A DNA stretch of 64,000 nucleotides from Cryptosporangium phraense (GTDB lineage: Bacteria; Actinomycetota; Actinomycetes; Mycobacteriales; Cryptosporangiaceae), in the NCBI RefSeq assembly GCF_006912135.1, contig NZ_VIRS01000010.1, forward strand, positions 62,001-126,000, written 5' to 3'. Positions 1 through 9,131 of this stretch are shown here, in pieces (position 1 is the stretch's first letter; every line of letters starts with the position of its first letter). The position numbers and the translations under genes are program-made. The notes under the pieces were generated by a model that saw only the letters and a list, made by a program, of their open reading frames with translations, was not told the origin of the DNA and did no database searches.

Positions 1-2
1 CG

Positions 3-1166
<1,164 letters not shown>

Positions 1167-1184
1167 CTAGTTGAGGGAGCTCTC

Positions 1185-2144
1185 GTGCGCGCTGTGCAGA
1201 TCACCGGTCTCGACGGTCCGTCGGCCCTGCAGGTGGTGGACGTCGACGAGCCGGTCGCCGACGGCTCGGCGGTCGTCGTCGACGTGCACGTGGCCGGCGT
1301 GACGTTCCCCGAGGTGCTGCAGAGCCGGGGCGAGTACCAGATCAAGCCGCCGCTGCCGTTCGTGCCGGGGTCGGAGGTCGCCGGCGTCGTGCGGTCCGGC
1401 CCGGGGTTCACGCCCGGCCAGCGGGTCGCCGCGTTCCCCGGGCTGGGCGGGTTCGCCGAGGTCGCGGCCGTGAGCCCGGGCGCGGTGTTCCCGCTGCCCG
1501 ACGCGGTGTCGTTCGAGGCCGGGGCCGCGCTGCCGATGAACTACCTGACCGTGCACTTCGGACTCGTCCGCCGGGGGCAGCTGCGGAAGGGCGAGACGGT
1601 GCTGGTGCACGGCGCGGCCGGTGGCGTCGGAACCGCGGCCGTGCAGCTCGCGTCGGCGCTCGGGGCGCGGGTGATCGCGGTAGTGTCGTCGGACGACAAG
1701 ATCGCGACCGCGAAGGCGGCCGGGGCCGACGAGGTCGTCCTGGCCGACGGGTTCAAGGACGCGGTGAAGGGGCTGACCGGCGGGCGGGGCGTCGACCTGG
1801 TCGTCGACCCGGTCGGCGGCGACCGGTTCACCGACTCGCTGCGCAGCCTGGCCGTCGAGGGCCGGCTGCTGGTCATCGGGTTCACCGGCGGGGAGATCCC
1901 GCAGGTGAAGGTCAACCGGCTGCTGCTGAACAACATCAGCGTGGTGGGCGTCGGGTGGGGCGCGTTCTGGATGGGCCGGCCGGAGTACCTGCAGGAGCAG
2001 TGGGCCGACCTGCTGCCGCTGCTCGAGGCCGGGAAGCTGGCCCCGGTGCTCGGCCGGTCGTTCGCGCTGGAGGACGCCTCGGCCGCCCTGCTCGAGCTCG
2101 ACGAGCGGCGGGCTACCGGAAAGGTGCTGCTCCGCGTCCGCTGA
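1185..2144 (+). CDS. NADPH:quinone oxidoreductase-like MDR protein
   Basis: A 319-residue zinc-independent medium-chain dehydrogenase/reductase of the quinone oxidoreductase (QOR/zeta-crystallin) branch. It has an N-terminal GroES-like domain (about 1-120, with the PFVPGSEVAGVV motif) and a Rossmann domain with AAGGVG at 144-149 for NAD(P)H binding; the Cys ligands of the structural zinc lobe of alcohol dehydrogenases are absent. The GTG start is supported by a GAGGGA ribosome site 5-6 nt upstream. It follows the monooxygenase by 18 nt, suggesting an operon in which it reduces an enone or quinone product, but that is inference from position only. Convergent with the PucR-type regulator, overlapping its 3' end by 32 nt. 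Confidence 0.85.
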   Translation: MRAVQITGLDGPSALQVVDVDEPVADGSAVVVDVHVAGVTFPEVLQSRGEYQIKPPLPFVPGSEVAGVVRSGPGFTPGQRVAAFPGLGGFAEVAAVSPGAVFPLPDAVSFEAGAALPMNYLTVHFGLVRRGQLRKGETVLVHGAAGGVGTAAVQLASALGARVIAVVSSDDKIATAKAAGADEVVLADGFKDAVKGLTGGRGVDLVVDPVGGDRFTDSLRSLAVEGRLLVIGFTGGEIPQVKVNRLLLNNISVVGVGWGAFWMGRPEYLQEQWADLLPLLEAGKLAPVLGRSFALEDASAALLELDERRATGKVLLRVR

Positions 2145-3201
2145 GTGGCCGGTTCTCCAGCGCGAAGCTGACCTCGACGATCGTCTCGGTGGAGTCGAGC
2201 GAGCAGCCGGTGAGCTCCTCGAACCGGCGCAGACGGTAGCGCAGCGTGTTGACGTGCACCGGGATCGCCCGGGCGGCCCGCGGGACGTTGCGGTCCTCGG
2301 CCAGGTAGGCGGCGACCGCCTCGAGGATCAGCTCGCCGAACGGGCCCTGCCCGGCGAGCGGCGCCAGGTACCGCTCGTGGAATATCCGGTTCACCTCGAC
2401 GGCCCCGGCCGCGGCGGCCCGCCAGCTCAGCCCGGGCAGCGTCCGGACGCCGGTGAGGCCGAGCGCGGTGGCGGCGGTGAGCACGGTCCGGGCGGTGCGG
2501 AACGACCGGGGCAGCTCGGCCGGCGGCACCGCCGGGCCCAGCGCGATCAGCAGGTCGTCGCCCACGGTCTCCGGGACGAACGACACCACCCCGACGCACT
2601 GGGCGCCGATCACCGTGAGCACGCCGGAATGCCGGGCCGCCTGACGCTGCAGCTCGCGCAGGTGCGCGGCCTCGGCGGGCAGGGCCCGGAGCGCGCGGTA
2701 CTGGGCCGCCGGGTCGAGCAGCAGCGTCGAGGCGGCGGTGACCAGCTCGGTGCCCTCGAGCGTCCCGTCGAGGAGCCCGAGCAGGAACGACTGGGCCCGC
2801 CGGGCCTGCTCCAGCGCGCCCTCGATGTCCGACTGCCGGTAGATCTCGACGACGTTCGCGGTGTAGGCGTCGCTGTACGACCAGAGCAGGGTCAGCGCGT
2901 CGACGCCGGCCCCGGCCTCGAGCACGGCGTCCCGGACCGCGCCCATCGTGAACCGGAACGCGTGCATGATGTCGTGGATCGGGACGCCCTGCTTGGCCCG
3001 GGCCCGGGACGACTCCTCGGCCTGGGTGATGTCGGCCGGGGGCGGGACGACGCCGGTGCGCAGCAAGACGCCGACGTCCGCGACGATCTCGCGCACCGAG
3101 GCCTCGACGTCGGCCCGCCGGACGCGCTCGTACGTCGGGATCGAGGCAGAGATCTCCCGGTACACCTGCTCGGCGATCGCGTCCGCCCGGTCTTCCAGCA
3201 C
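2113..3201 (-). CDS. PucR/CdaR-type helix-turn-helix regulator
   Basis: A 362-residue regulator in the PucR family layout: an N-terminal all-helical sensor-like region (1-150), a central GGDEF-like degenerate domain (about 160-270) and a C-terminal PucR helix-turn-helix (NVPRAARAIPVHVNTLRYRLRRFEELTG), as in regulators of purine, proline and diacid catabolism. I chose the GTG at 3201 because a TACGCT hexamer ends 7 nt upstream, the leaderless arrangement seen repeatedly in this window, and because further upstream the frame crosses into the divergent VOC gene without family similarity. It is convergent to and overlaps the MDR gene by 32 nt and is divergent from the VOC gene with about 108 nt between starts. 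The ligand is not predictable; neighbouring monooxygenase/MDR/VOC genes are plausible targets. Confidence 0.82.
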   Translation of the reverse strand: MLEDRADAIAEQVYREISASIPTYERVRRADVEASVREIVADVGVLLRTGVVPPPADITQAEESSRARAKQGVPIHDIMHAFRFTMGAVRDAVLEAGAGVDALTLLWSYSDAYTANVVEIYRQSDIEGALEQARRAQSFLLGLLDGTLEGTELVTAASTLLLDPAAQYRALRALPAEAAHLRELQRQAARHSGVLTVIGAQCVGVVSFVPETVGDDLLIALGPAVPPAELPRSFRTARTVLTAATALGLTGVRTLPGLSWRAAAAGAVEVNRIFHERYLAPLAGQGPFGELILEAVAAYLAEDRNVPRAARAIPVHVNTLRYRLRRFEELTGCSLDSTETIVEVSFALENRPLSGRGAAPFR

Positions 3202-3309
3202 GGTTCCGAGCGTAGGTCGTCGGCGGTTGTCCGTGGATCCAATTGTTCTGGGGCAGAGATGTAGTGCGGGACGATGAGTTCTCCGGCCGGGATTCCTAGC
3301 GTTCTCGGC

Positions 3310-3765
3310 ATGCCACTTCCTGCGAATCCTCCCCGCGATCCGAGCTCGCCGTTCGCGTCGATGCGGGCTCACCACACGGGCATCCGCTATCCCGACTTCG
3401 AGGACGCCCGGTCGTTCTGGGTCGACAAGCTCGACTGGCGGATCCTCCAGACCTGGCCCTACGGCGACCTGACCCTCGCCTACGTCATGCCGCCCGACCA
3501 GGACGACTTCCACCTGGAGATCCTGGCCGGGCCGGGTGCGGGCCCGCAGCCGATGTTCGCCGACGTCGACGAGAGCCTGAGCGTCGGTGGGTTGAACCAC
3601 GTCTGCATCGAGGTCGTCAGCGTCGACAAGACCCTGGAGGAGCTGCGGGCCCGGGGCGTCGACATCGTCGACGAGCCGTTCGAGATCGAGGCCATCAGCG
3701 CGCGGCTGGCGTTCTTCCGCGATCCCTGGGGCAACATGTTCGAGCTGTCGGAACGTCTGCCTTAG
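3310..3765 (+). CDS. VOC superfamily (glyoxalase/dioxygenase fold) protein
   Basis: A 151-residue single vicinal-oxygen-chelate protein. The beta-alpha-beta-beta-beta modules are visible as HHTGIRYPDFEDARSFW at the start and as LNHVCIEVVSVDKTLEELRARGV ... FFRDPWGNMFELSE in the second half, where the last Glu is the usual metal ligand position and the DPWGNMFEL signature is typical. Start choice: an ATG at 3274 is also in frame, but the ATG at 3310 lies 7 nt after TAGCGT (3297-3302), fitting a leaderless promoter; the residues before the fold are low-complexity Pro/Ser. Its stop overlaps the stop of the convergent esterase by 2 nt. It could be a lyase, isomerase or binding protein; no substrate can be assigned. 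Confidence 0.75.
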   Translation: MPLPANPPRDPSSPFASMRAHHTGIRYPDFEDARSFWVDKLDWRILQTWPYGDLTLAYVMPPDQDDFHLEILAGPGAGPQPMFADVDESLSVGGLNHVCIEVVSVDKTLEELRARGVDIVDEPFEIEAISARLAFFRDPWGNMFELSERLP

Positions 3766-5237
3766 AGCAGACCGTCCCAGACCGCGCGTTCGGCCGAACG
3801 GGGGTCGTCGACCGGCGTCACGGTCTCGGTGAGGATGCCGGTCGTACGCCGGTCGACGGTGTACGGAGCCCAGCCCGGATCACCGTCGGTGATGAACCGG
3901 ACCCAGACCGCGTGGGTCGAGTCCGCGACCGCCCGCGAGGGCGCGCCACCGAGGATCGGGACGATCGACGGATCGTCGATCGTGTCGAAGACGAACGGGA
4001 TCTCGACCGCGTGCGCGCTGCCGTAGCCGTGGTTCTCCTCCGGGAACGGCCGGTCGAAGACGTACGCGAACGTGGTGCCCTGGTGCGCCTCGGCCAGCCG
4101 GATCGCCGGGACGCCGAAGTACCAGTCGCTGACCACCTGGGCCAGCAGGTCGCCGGGGGAGGCGTCGGGCTCGGCGCGGCGGTAGGGCTCCAGCCCCTCC
4201 GGCCCGAGGCCGTAGGCCGCGGCCCCGGCGACCAGCTCGGCTTCGCCGATCAGGTCGAGCGTCCCGCCCGCCACCAGGAACAGCCGGGCCTCCTGCCGGT
4301 TGCTGCCCAGCAGAATGCGGACGTTTCTCGAGGCGCCGGCTCTGACCGCGTCCAGTGGGTGCTGGGGAAGAACGACCCCGTCGACGACCGGCGCGAACAC
4401 CAGGACGCGGGCGGCCAGGGCGCCGTACTTCTCCGGGTCGGGCACCGCCTGGGCGTCGTTGTGGAACTCCTCGGCCGCCTTGACCAGGACGTCCAGTTCG
4501 ACGGCGGCGATCGCCTCGCGGGTCGCGTCGACCCCGAGCCGCTCGGCCAGCGAGCGGGAGACGGTCAGGCCGACCTTGGGCGGGAGCGTGTGGGCGGTCG
4601 CGCCGGACTCGGTGATCGCCTGGGCGAACAGCCCGGCCGCGCTCGGGAGCGCGAGGAGCGTCGAGACGCTCATCGCACCGGCCGACTCGCCCGCGACCGT
4701 GACGCGGTCCGGATCGCCGCCGAACGCGGCGATGTTGTCACGGACCCAGCGCAGGGCGGCGACCTGGTCCTGGAGGCCGAGGTTGGCGTTGTTCTCGTCG
4801 TTCTCGAAGTAGAGCGAGCCGTCGGGGCCGAGCCGGTAGTTGATCGTCACGGTCACGACGCCGTCGCGGGCGAAGGCCGTGCCGTCGTAGGCCGAGACCG
4901 AGCCGGAGCCGTTGACGAACGCGCCGCCGTGGATCCAGACCAGGACCGGTAGGCCCTGCGCGCCGGTCGGCGTCCAGACGTTGAGGTTCAGGCACTCGTC
5001 GCCGGGGATGACGACCTCGGGGAACAGCGGCGCGTACTGCTCGGGGTAGTCGCCCTTGGGGACGGTGGGCCCGTACGCGGTGGCGTCGCGGACGCCGTCC
5101 CAGCCGACGACCGCCGCGGGCGGGCGCATCCGGTTGGCGCCGAACGGCGGCGCCGCGTAGGGCACGCCCAGGAAGCGGGACACGCCGTCGTCGGTGGCCC
5201 CCCGAATCACGCCGCCTGTCACCCGAACCTCGACCAT
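3762..5237 (-). CDS. Type B carboxylesterase/lipase
   Basis: A 491-residue alpha/beta hydrolase of the carboxylesterase type B family (PF00135). The oxyanion-hole segment WIHGGAF is at 101-107 and the nucleophile elbow GESAG at 183-187 (Ser185); the EDCLNLNV-like signature appears as DECLNLNVWTP near 80-90. There is no signal peptide, so it is likely intracellular. The ATG at 5237 was preferred over an upstream TTG because AAAGGAG sits 6 nt before it. Convergent with the VOC gene: the two stop codons share two bases. Acts on carboxylic esters (possibly including p-nitrobenzyl- or cocaine-like bulky esters as in relatives); the physiological substrate is unknown. Confidence 0.88.
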   Translation of the reverse strand: MVEVRVTGGVIRGATDDGVSRFLGVPYAAPPFGANRMRPPAAVVGWDGVRDATAYGPTVPKGDYPEQYAPLFPEVVIPGDECLNLNVWTPTGAQGLPVLVWIHGGAFVNGSGSVSAYDGTAFARDGVVTVTINYRLGPDGSLYFENDENNANLGLQDQVAALRWVRDNIAAFGGDPDRVTVAGESAGAMSVSTLLALPSAAGLFAQAITESGATAHTLPPKVGLTVSRSLAERLGVDATREAIAAVELDVLVKAAEEFHNDAQAVPDPEKYGALAARVLVFAPVVDGVVLPQHPLDAVRAGASRNVRILLGSNRQEARLFLVAGGTLDLIGEAELVAGAAAYGLGPEGLEPYRRAEPDASPGDLLAQVVSDWYFGVPAIRLAEAHQGTTFAYVFDRPFPEENHGYGSAHAVEIPFVFDTIDDPSIVPILGGAPSRAVADSTHAVWVRFITDGDPGWAPYTVDRRTTGILTETVTPVDDPRSAERAVWDGLL

Positions 5238-5349
5238 GACAGCTCCTTTGCTCCACGTCACCGGTTCGTCCAGTGTCGGCCTCGGGGGTCGGGTTCGGTG
5301 GGCGAATGGGCGCGCCCTCTTCCGCGAGGCCGGAGAGGGTCCTGTGGCT

Positions 5350-5703
5350 CTACTGAGGACTGGGCTGGGTCGCGGCCTGGGTGGCTATGTGTTGCAGGGC
5401 GGCGATGTGGGCGGTCAGGCGGGTGCGGCCGGGTGGGGAGAGCTTGAGCCAGGTGCGCGGGCGCTTGCCGACGTAGCCTTTGCGGACCTCGACGTAGCCG
5501 GCGTCGCTGAGCTGGGAGACTCGCTTCGAGAGGGTGGAATCGCTGAGCTTGGCGGCGTCGCGGACGAAGCCGAACTCCGCCCACTCCGCCCCGGCCAGCA
5601 ACGCCACGATCGACAACCGGACCGGATCGAGCAACAACGAATCGATCTCCGCCCCCGGGTCCGCACCCGGGCCTGGGTCTCCGGGTTTCGGGGCATCGGT
5701 CAC
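5350..5703 (-). CDS. Small winged-helix transcriptional regulator (HTH_34 type)
   Basis: A 117-residue one-domain regulator. After a Pro/Gly-rich N-terminal 20 residues comes a winged helix: DPVRLSIVALLAGAEWAEF, then the recognition region LSDSTLSKRVSQLSDAGYVEV and a basic wing KGYVGKRPRTWLKLSPPG, characteristic of the HTH_34 (PF13601) MarR/ArsR-like proteins. The GTG start overlaps the stop of the upstream membrane gene as GTGA (5700-5703), so it is translationally coupled. The pair is likely autoregulated through the GAAAGTACTTTC palindrome upstream of the membrane gene. The domain has no obvious metal-binding Cys/His cluster. Confidence 0.82.
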   Translation of the reverse strand: MTDAPKPGDPGPGADPGAEIDSLLLDPVRLSIVALLAGAEWAEFGFVRDAAKLSDSTLSKRVSQLSDAGYVEVRKGYVGKRPRTWLKLSPPGRTRLTAHIAALQHIATQAATQPSPQ

Positions 5704-6161
5704 TTCGTCGCCCGACGGGTCAGGACGCGGTCCTGCCACCACGGTCCACCCACCGCGAGCACCACCCCGCCGACCACCCCGGCGATCGCGGCCAGGTGCG
5801 GCACGTCCAGCCGCCCCACCGCCAGCGTCACCCCCACGATCAGCAGCGCCCCGACGATCGCCACGATCCACCGCCCCGGCCCGGCGGCCTGTCGCGCCCG
5901 CAGCGGACGCCCGATCGCCGCGCTGCCCCACCGCGTCGTGCTCACCACCGCCGCGACGAGCAGCACCGCCGGGATCACCGAGCTCCACGCCCCACCCGGG
6001 GCCAGGTCGACCGCGACGCCGTACGCGGCGACGATCACGCCCGCGCCGATCCACCAGCCTCGGTGCCACCCCGCGGCGTCCGCGGTCCGGCGGCGGTGCT
6101 CCTCGAGGTCCTGAAGCGTCCGGCGGGCCTCGTCCGGAGTCGGGGTCGGGGTGGTAGCCAT
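5700..6161 (-). CDS. Four-helix integral membrane protein coupled to the HTH_34 regulator
   Basis: A 153-residue protein with a hydrophilic N-terminus (about 1-40, Thr/Pro then charged helix) followed by four hydrophobic segments (roughly 42-60, 66-82, 98-116, 122-142) and a basic C-terminus. The ATG at 6161 has a GGAGG site 6 nt upstream. Proteins of this size are regularly encoded next to HTH_34 regulators in actinomycetes, but no function is known and I do not recognise a named family. Its stop forms GTGA with the regulator start. Confidence 0.72.
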   Translation of the reverse strand: MATTPTPTPDEARRTLQDLEEHRRRTADAAGWHRGWWIGAGVIVAAYGVAVDLAPGGAWSSVIPAVLLVAAVVSTTRWGSAAIGRPLRARQAAGPGRWIVAIVGALLIVGVTLAVGRLDVPHLAAIAGVVGGVVLAVGGPWWQDRVLTRRATK

Positions 6162-6184
6162 CGGCGGCCTCCGTTCGTCGGTGT

Positions 6185-6211
6185 GGAAAGTACTTTCTCC
6201 AATGGAAAGTA
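6185..6211. promoter_or_regulatory. Palindromic operator GAAAGTACTTTC plus third half-site
   Basis: A perfect 12-bp palindrome (GAAAGTACTTTC, 6186-6197) is followed by another copy of the half-site GGAAAGTA at 6204-6211, exactly 19 bp after the first GGAAAGTA at 6185. It lies 24 bp upstream of the ATG of the membrane/HTH_34 operon, where an autorepressor would bind. Assignment to the HTH_34 protein is inference from position. Confidence 0.6.
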
Positions 6212-6302
6212 ACCCGGGAAACCCGACCCCGCAACCGGGGCTGCGGCGCCGCCGGGCGATCCATACCCTGAGGAGGAACCACGTCCGGGGGGACACGCAT
6301 CA

Positions 6303-6650
6303 ATGGGATCCAAAGGGTTCTCGCTCGTCGGGGTGGGGGCGATGTTCCTGCTCGCCGCGCTCGACCTGGCCGGCGCCTACTGCGCGGTCCGGTACTTACG
6401 CACCGGGCACTGGGGCTGGTACACGACCGGCGTGCTCGGCGAGATCGGCCTCTTCGCGGTCTACACGGCGAGCCTCGAATACGCCGAACTCGCCACGGTC
6501 ACGCTCGGCTGGATCGTCATCCTGCAGGTCGGCGTCGTCGTCTTCGACCGGGTCGCCAACGGCGTCGTGCTTCCGCCGGGCAAATGGCTCGCGATGGCCG
6601 TCATTCTCGCCCTGATGACGTACCTGCTCCTCGCCCCGAACCGCGAGTAG
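6303..6650 (+). CDS. Small four-helix membrane protein
   Basis: A 115-residue protein with four predicted membrane segments (about 7-27, 38-58, 67-86, 92-110) and a short charged C-terminus (PNRE). Acidic and polar residues within the helices (D20, E47, E60) are few. The size and layout recall small multidrug-resistance-like proteins but the SMR signature residues are not evident, so the function is unassigned. A GGGGGGA stretch lies about 10 nt before the ATG. It is divergent from the HTH_34 operon, sharing the intergenic region with the GAAAGTACTTTC operator, and may be controlled by it. Confidence 0.65.
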   Translation: MGSKGFSLVGVGAMFLLAALDLAGAYCAVRYLRTGHWGWYTTGVLGEIGLFAVYTASLEYAELATVTLGWIVILQVGVVVFDRVANGVVLPPGKWLAMAVILALMTYLLLAPNRE

Positions 6651-6701
6651 GCGATTGCGGCCGCGCGGCACACTGCGGAGGAGACCCCAGGAGGCACTCC
6701 C

Positions 6702-6995
6702 ATGGACTACCTCACCGCGATCGTGTTCGGCGCGATCATCGGCATCGTCGCGCGCATCCTGCTGCCGGGACGGCAGCCGATCGGCATCATCCTCACCGTG
6801 CTGATCGGTATGGGCGCCGCCGTCGCCGGCACCTGGGCCGCCGACCGCTGGGACATCCACGGCAGCGGCTCCCTCATCGTGCGCGGCCACCACTACGACT
6901 GGCTGGTCCTCGGCGTCCAGGTCGGCATCGCCGTCGTCGGGGTCGCGATCGCCGCCCTGCTGGCCAAGGCGTTCAGCACCGACGACGAGCGCTAG
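6702..6995 (+). CDS. GlsB/YeaQ/YmgE family stress-response membrane protein
   Basis: A 97-residue protein with the family pattern (transglycosylase-associated protein family, PF04226): a first helix IVFGAIIGIVARILLPGRQPIGIILTVLIGMGAA and a last helix VGIAVVGVAIAALLAKA. A GGAGG site lies 8 nt before the ATG. Family members are small inner-membrane proteins induced by stress in E. coli and Lactococcus; biochemical role unknown. The central hydrophilic loop with HYDW is longer than in the shortest members. Confidence 0.82.
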   Translation: MDYLTAIVFGAIIGIVARILLPGRQPIGIILTVLIGMGAAVAGTWAADRWDIHGSGSLIVRGHHYDWLVLGVQVGIAVVGVAIAALLAKAFSTDDER

Positions 6996-7011
6996 GCCCG
7001 ACGGCGGAGTC

Positions 7012-7044
7012 CCAACCGCGCGCCAACGCCCGTATGCGTAGCCT
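7012..7044 (+). promoter_or_regulatory. Promoter of the cox cluster with tandem CCAAC operator
   Basis: CCAAC occurs at 7012-7016 and again at 7023-7027 (11-bp repeat, one helical turn), followed after 11 bp by TAGCCT at 7039-7044, and the MoxR ATG starts 6 nt later (leaderless). The same CCAAC-N6-CCAAC-N11-TANNNT layout occurs upstream of coxS (10369-10401), so it is probably the operator of the cluster's GAF/winged-helix activator, placed over the -35 region. Confidence 0.65.
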
Positions 7045-7050
7045 CGTCGA

Positions 7051-7920
7051 ATGGAGTTCCGTTCCGCGGCCGACGTCGCTACCCGCCTGGGCGAGACCGG
7101 CTACCTGTGTGACGACGCGCTCGCCACGGTCACGTTCCTCGCGCTCGGCATGCGCCGCCCGCTCCTCCTCGAGGGCGAGCCCGGCACCGGCAAGACCGCG
7201 CTGGCCGAGGCGATCGCGCAGACCCTCGACCTCCCGCTGATCCGCCTGCAGTGCTACGAGGGCATCGACGCCACCCAGGCGCTCTACGACTGGGACTTCC
7301 CGCGCCAGATCCTGCACCTGCGCGCGCTCGAGGCGTCCGGTGGCGTCGACGCCGAGCAGGCCGAGAAGTCGCTCTACGACGAGCGGTTCCTGCTCGCCCG
7401 CCCGGTGCTGGCCGCCCTCCGCCAGGCGCCCGCCGTCCTGCTGGTCGACGAGGTCGACCGCGCCGACGACGAGTTCGAGGCGTTCCTGCTCGAAGTGCTC
7501 TCCACCTACCAGGTCAGCATCCCCGAGTTCGGCACGGTCACCGCCGAGACGCCCCCGGTCGTCCTGCTCACCTCCAACCGCACCCGCGAACTCCACGACG
7601 CGCTCAAGCGCCGCTGCCTCTACCACTGGATCGACCACCCCGGGCTGGAGCGCGAGATCGAGATCGTCCGCTCCCGCGCCCCGGAGGTCTCGGCCGCGCT
7701 GAACCGCCAGGTCGTCACCGTCGTCCAGACGCTGCGCGACGCCGACCTGCAGAAGCCGCCCGGCGTCGCCGAGACCCTCGACTGGGCCCGCGCCCTGCAC
7801 CTGCTCGGCGTGGCCGCGCTCGACCTCGAGTCGGCCGCCGCCACCGTCGGCGCCCTGGTCAAGTACCGCGAGGACGCCGAGAAGGTCCGGCACGCGCTGG
7901 ACCGCCTGCTCACGGCATGA
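7051..7920 (+). CDS. MoxR-family AAA+ ATPase (CoxD-like)
   Basis: A 289-residue AAA+ ATPase with Walker A GEPGTGKT at 42-49, Walker B LLVDEVDRADD around 130-140, a sensor-1 LLTSNRTRE segment and a C-terminal helical lid. MoxR proteins act with von Willebrand A-domain partners as chaperone machines; in cox clusters the CoxD ATPase with CoxE is needed for assembly of the [CuSMoO2]-type or related cofactor of CO dehydrogenase. The downstream coxE start overlaps this stop as ATGA. Transcription likely begins at the ATG, with TAGCCT 6 nt upstream. Confidence 0.9.
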   Translation: MEFRSAADVATRLGETGYLCDDALATVTFLALGMRRPLLLEGEPGTGKTALAEAIAQTLDLPLIRLQCYEGIDATQALYDWDFPRQILHLRALEASGGVDAEQAEKSLYDERFLLARPVLAALRQAPAVLLVDEVDRADDEFEAFLLEVLSTYQVSIPEFGTVTAETPPVVLLTSNRTRELHDALKRRCLYHWIDHPGLEREIEIVRSRAPEVSAALNRQVVTVVQTLRDADLQKPPGVAETLDWARALHLLGVAALDLESAAATVGALVKYREDAEKVRHALDRLLTA

Positions 7921-9059
7921 CCGAACTGTCGGCGTTCGCCGATGCGACCAGACCGGCCCGGCCGGGCGAGGAGATCCTGCTCGGCTTCACGGTCGCGCTG
8001 CGCGCCGCCGGGGTCGCGGTCACCCACGACCGCGCCCAGGCCTACCTCGAGGCCGTCGCGCTGGCCGGGATCGCGAACGCCCGCGCGGCCTACTACGCCG
8101 GCCGGGCCACGCTCTGCGGCTCCCCGGCCGACCTCGAGCGCTACGACCAGGTCTACGAGGCCTACTTCGACCCCCGCGCCGGGCTGCCCCGCCGTCGTCA
8201 GGCCCCGCCGGGCGTCCCCACCGCGTCGACGTCGATCCTGCCCGAGTCGGAGGCCGGCGGGGCCGGCGAGGCCGACGACGAGGAGATCGTGCGCGCGCGG
8301 GCGAGCGCGGCCGAGGTCCTGCGTCAGCGGGACATCGCGACGCTGACCGCCAACGAGAAGGCTCGCCTGGCCGAGATGTTCGCGACGCTGTCGGTCCGTC
8401 CGCCGCTGCGGCGCTCCGGCCGCCTGCGCCCCTGGCACCGCGGCTCGCTCGACGCCTCCCGCACGCTCCGCGCCTCGCTGCGCCGGATGGGCGAGCCCGC
8501 CCGGCTCGAGTTCCGCCGCCGCGCCCTGCGGGCCCGTCCGGTGGTGCTGCTCGTCGACGTCTCCGGCTCCATGAGCTCCTATGCGGACGCTCTGCTGCGC
8601 CTCGCCCACCGCCTGGGGACGTCCGGCGGGCCGGTCGAGACGTTCGCGCTCGGTACCCGGCTGACGCGGCTGACCCGGGCGCTGGCCGCGCGGGACGCCG
8701 AGCGGGCGCTGATCGCGGCCGGGGAGACGGTGCCGGACTGGTCGGGCGGCACCCGGCTGGGCGAGACGCTCCAGGCGTTCGTCGACCGCTGGGGCCGGCG
8801 CGGTCTGGCCCGGGGCGCGGTCGTCGTCGTGTTCTCCGACGGCTGGGAACGCGGGGACGCCTCGCTGCTGGCCGAGCAGATGGCCCGCCTGCACCGGATC
8901 GCCCACTCCGTCGTCTGGGTCAACCCGCACCGCGGGAAGGCGAACTACGAGCCGGTCCAGCTCGGCATCCGGGCCGTGCTCCCGCACGTGGACGCGTTCG
9001 TCGCGGGCCATTCTCTCGCCGCATTTGCGGAGCTGCTGGACGTCATTTCCCGCGCCTGA
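7917..9059 (+). CDS. coxE: CoxE-like VWA domain protein
   Basis: A 380-residue protein of the CoxE family (PF05762). A helical N-terminal part (1-200) precedes a von Willebrand factor A domain whose MIDAS motif DVSGSMS begins at Asp214; the second MIDAS Thr and the FSDGW segment follow. Co-translated with the MoxR ATPase through an ATGA overlap. Known role in the family: with CoxD, maturation of the molybdenum-copper site of aerobic CO dehydrogenase. In form II clusters the exact cofactor served is not established. Confidence 0.88.
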   Translation: MTELSAFADATRPARPGEEILLGFTVALRAAGVAVTHDRAQAYLEAVALAGIANARAAYYAGRATLCGSPADLERYDQVYEAYFDPRAGLPRRRQAPPGVPTASTSILPESEAGGAGEADDEEIVRARASAAEVLRQRDIATLTANEKARLAEMFATLSVRPPLRRSGRLRPWHRGSLDASRTLRASLRRMGEPARLEFRRRALRARPVVLLVDVSGSMSSYADALLRLAHRLGTSGGPVETFALGTRLTRLTRALAARDAERALIAAGETVPDWSGGTRLGETLQAFVDRWGRRGLARGAVVVVFSDGWERGDASLLAEQMARLHRIAHSVVWVNPHRGKANYEPVQLGIRAVLPHVDAFVAGHSLAAFAELLDVISRA

Positions 9060-9064
9060 GTGCC

Positions 9065-9080
9065 TGTGACCGCAGTCACT
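9065..9080. promoter_or_regulatory. Crp-like palindrome before the GAF regulator
   Basis: TGTGA-CCGCAG-TCACT, matching the Crp/Fnr consensus TGTGA-N6-TCACA in 9 of 10 specified positions. It begins 6 bp after the coxE stop and lies 51-66 bp before the regulator ATG, upstream of a possible -10 (TAACGT, 9091-9096). A related palindrome lies at the coxS promoter. Confidence 0.45.
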
Positions 9081-9131
9081 TCTTCGGTGTTAACGTTCGC
9101 CGATTGCACCGGAGGAACACTGGAGTTCCGG

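Noticed and set aside
2113-3600. An extended PucR start at 3600.
   Set aside because: The extra 133 residues lie antisense to the VOC gene and show no family similarity; the GTG at 3201 has a TANNNT hexamer at leaderless distance.
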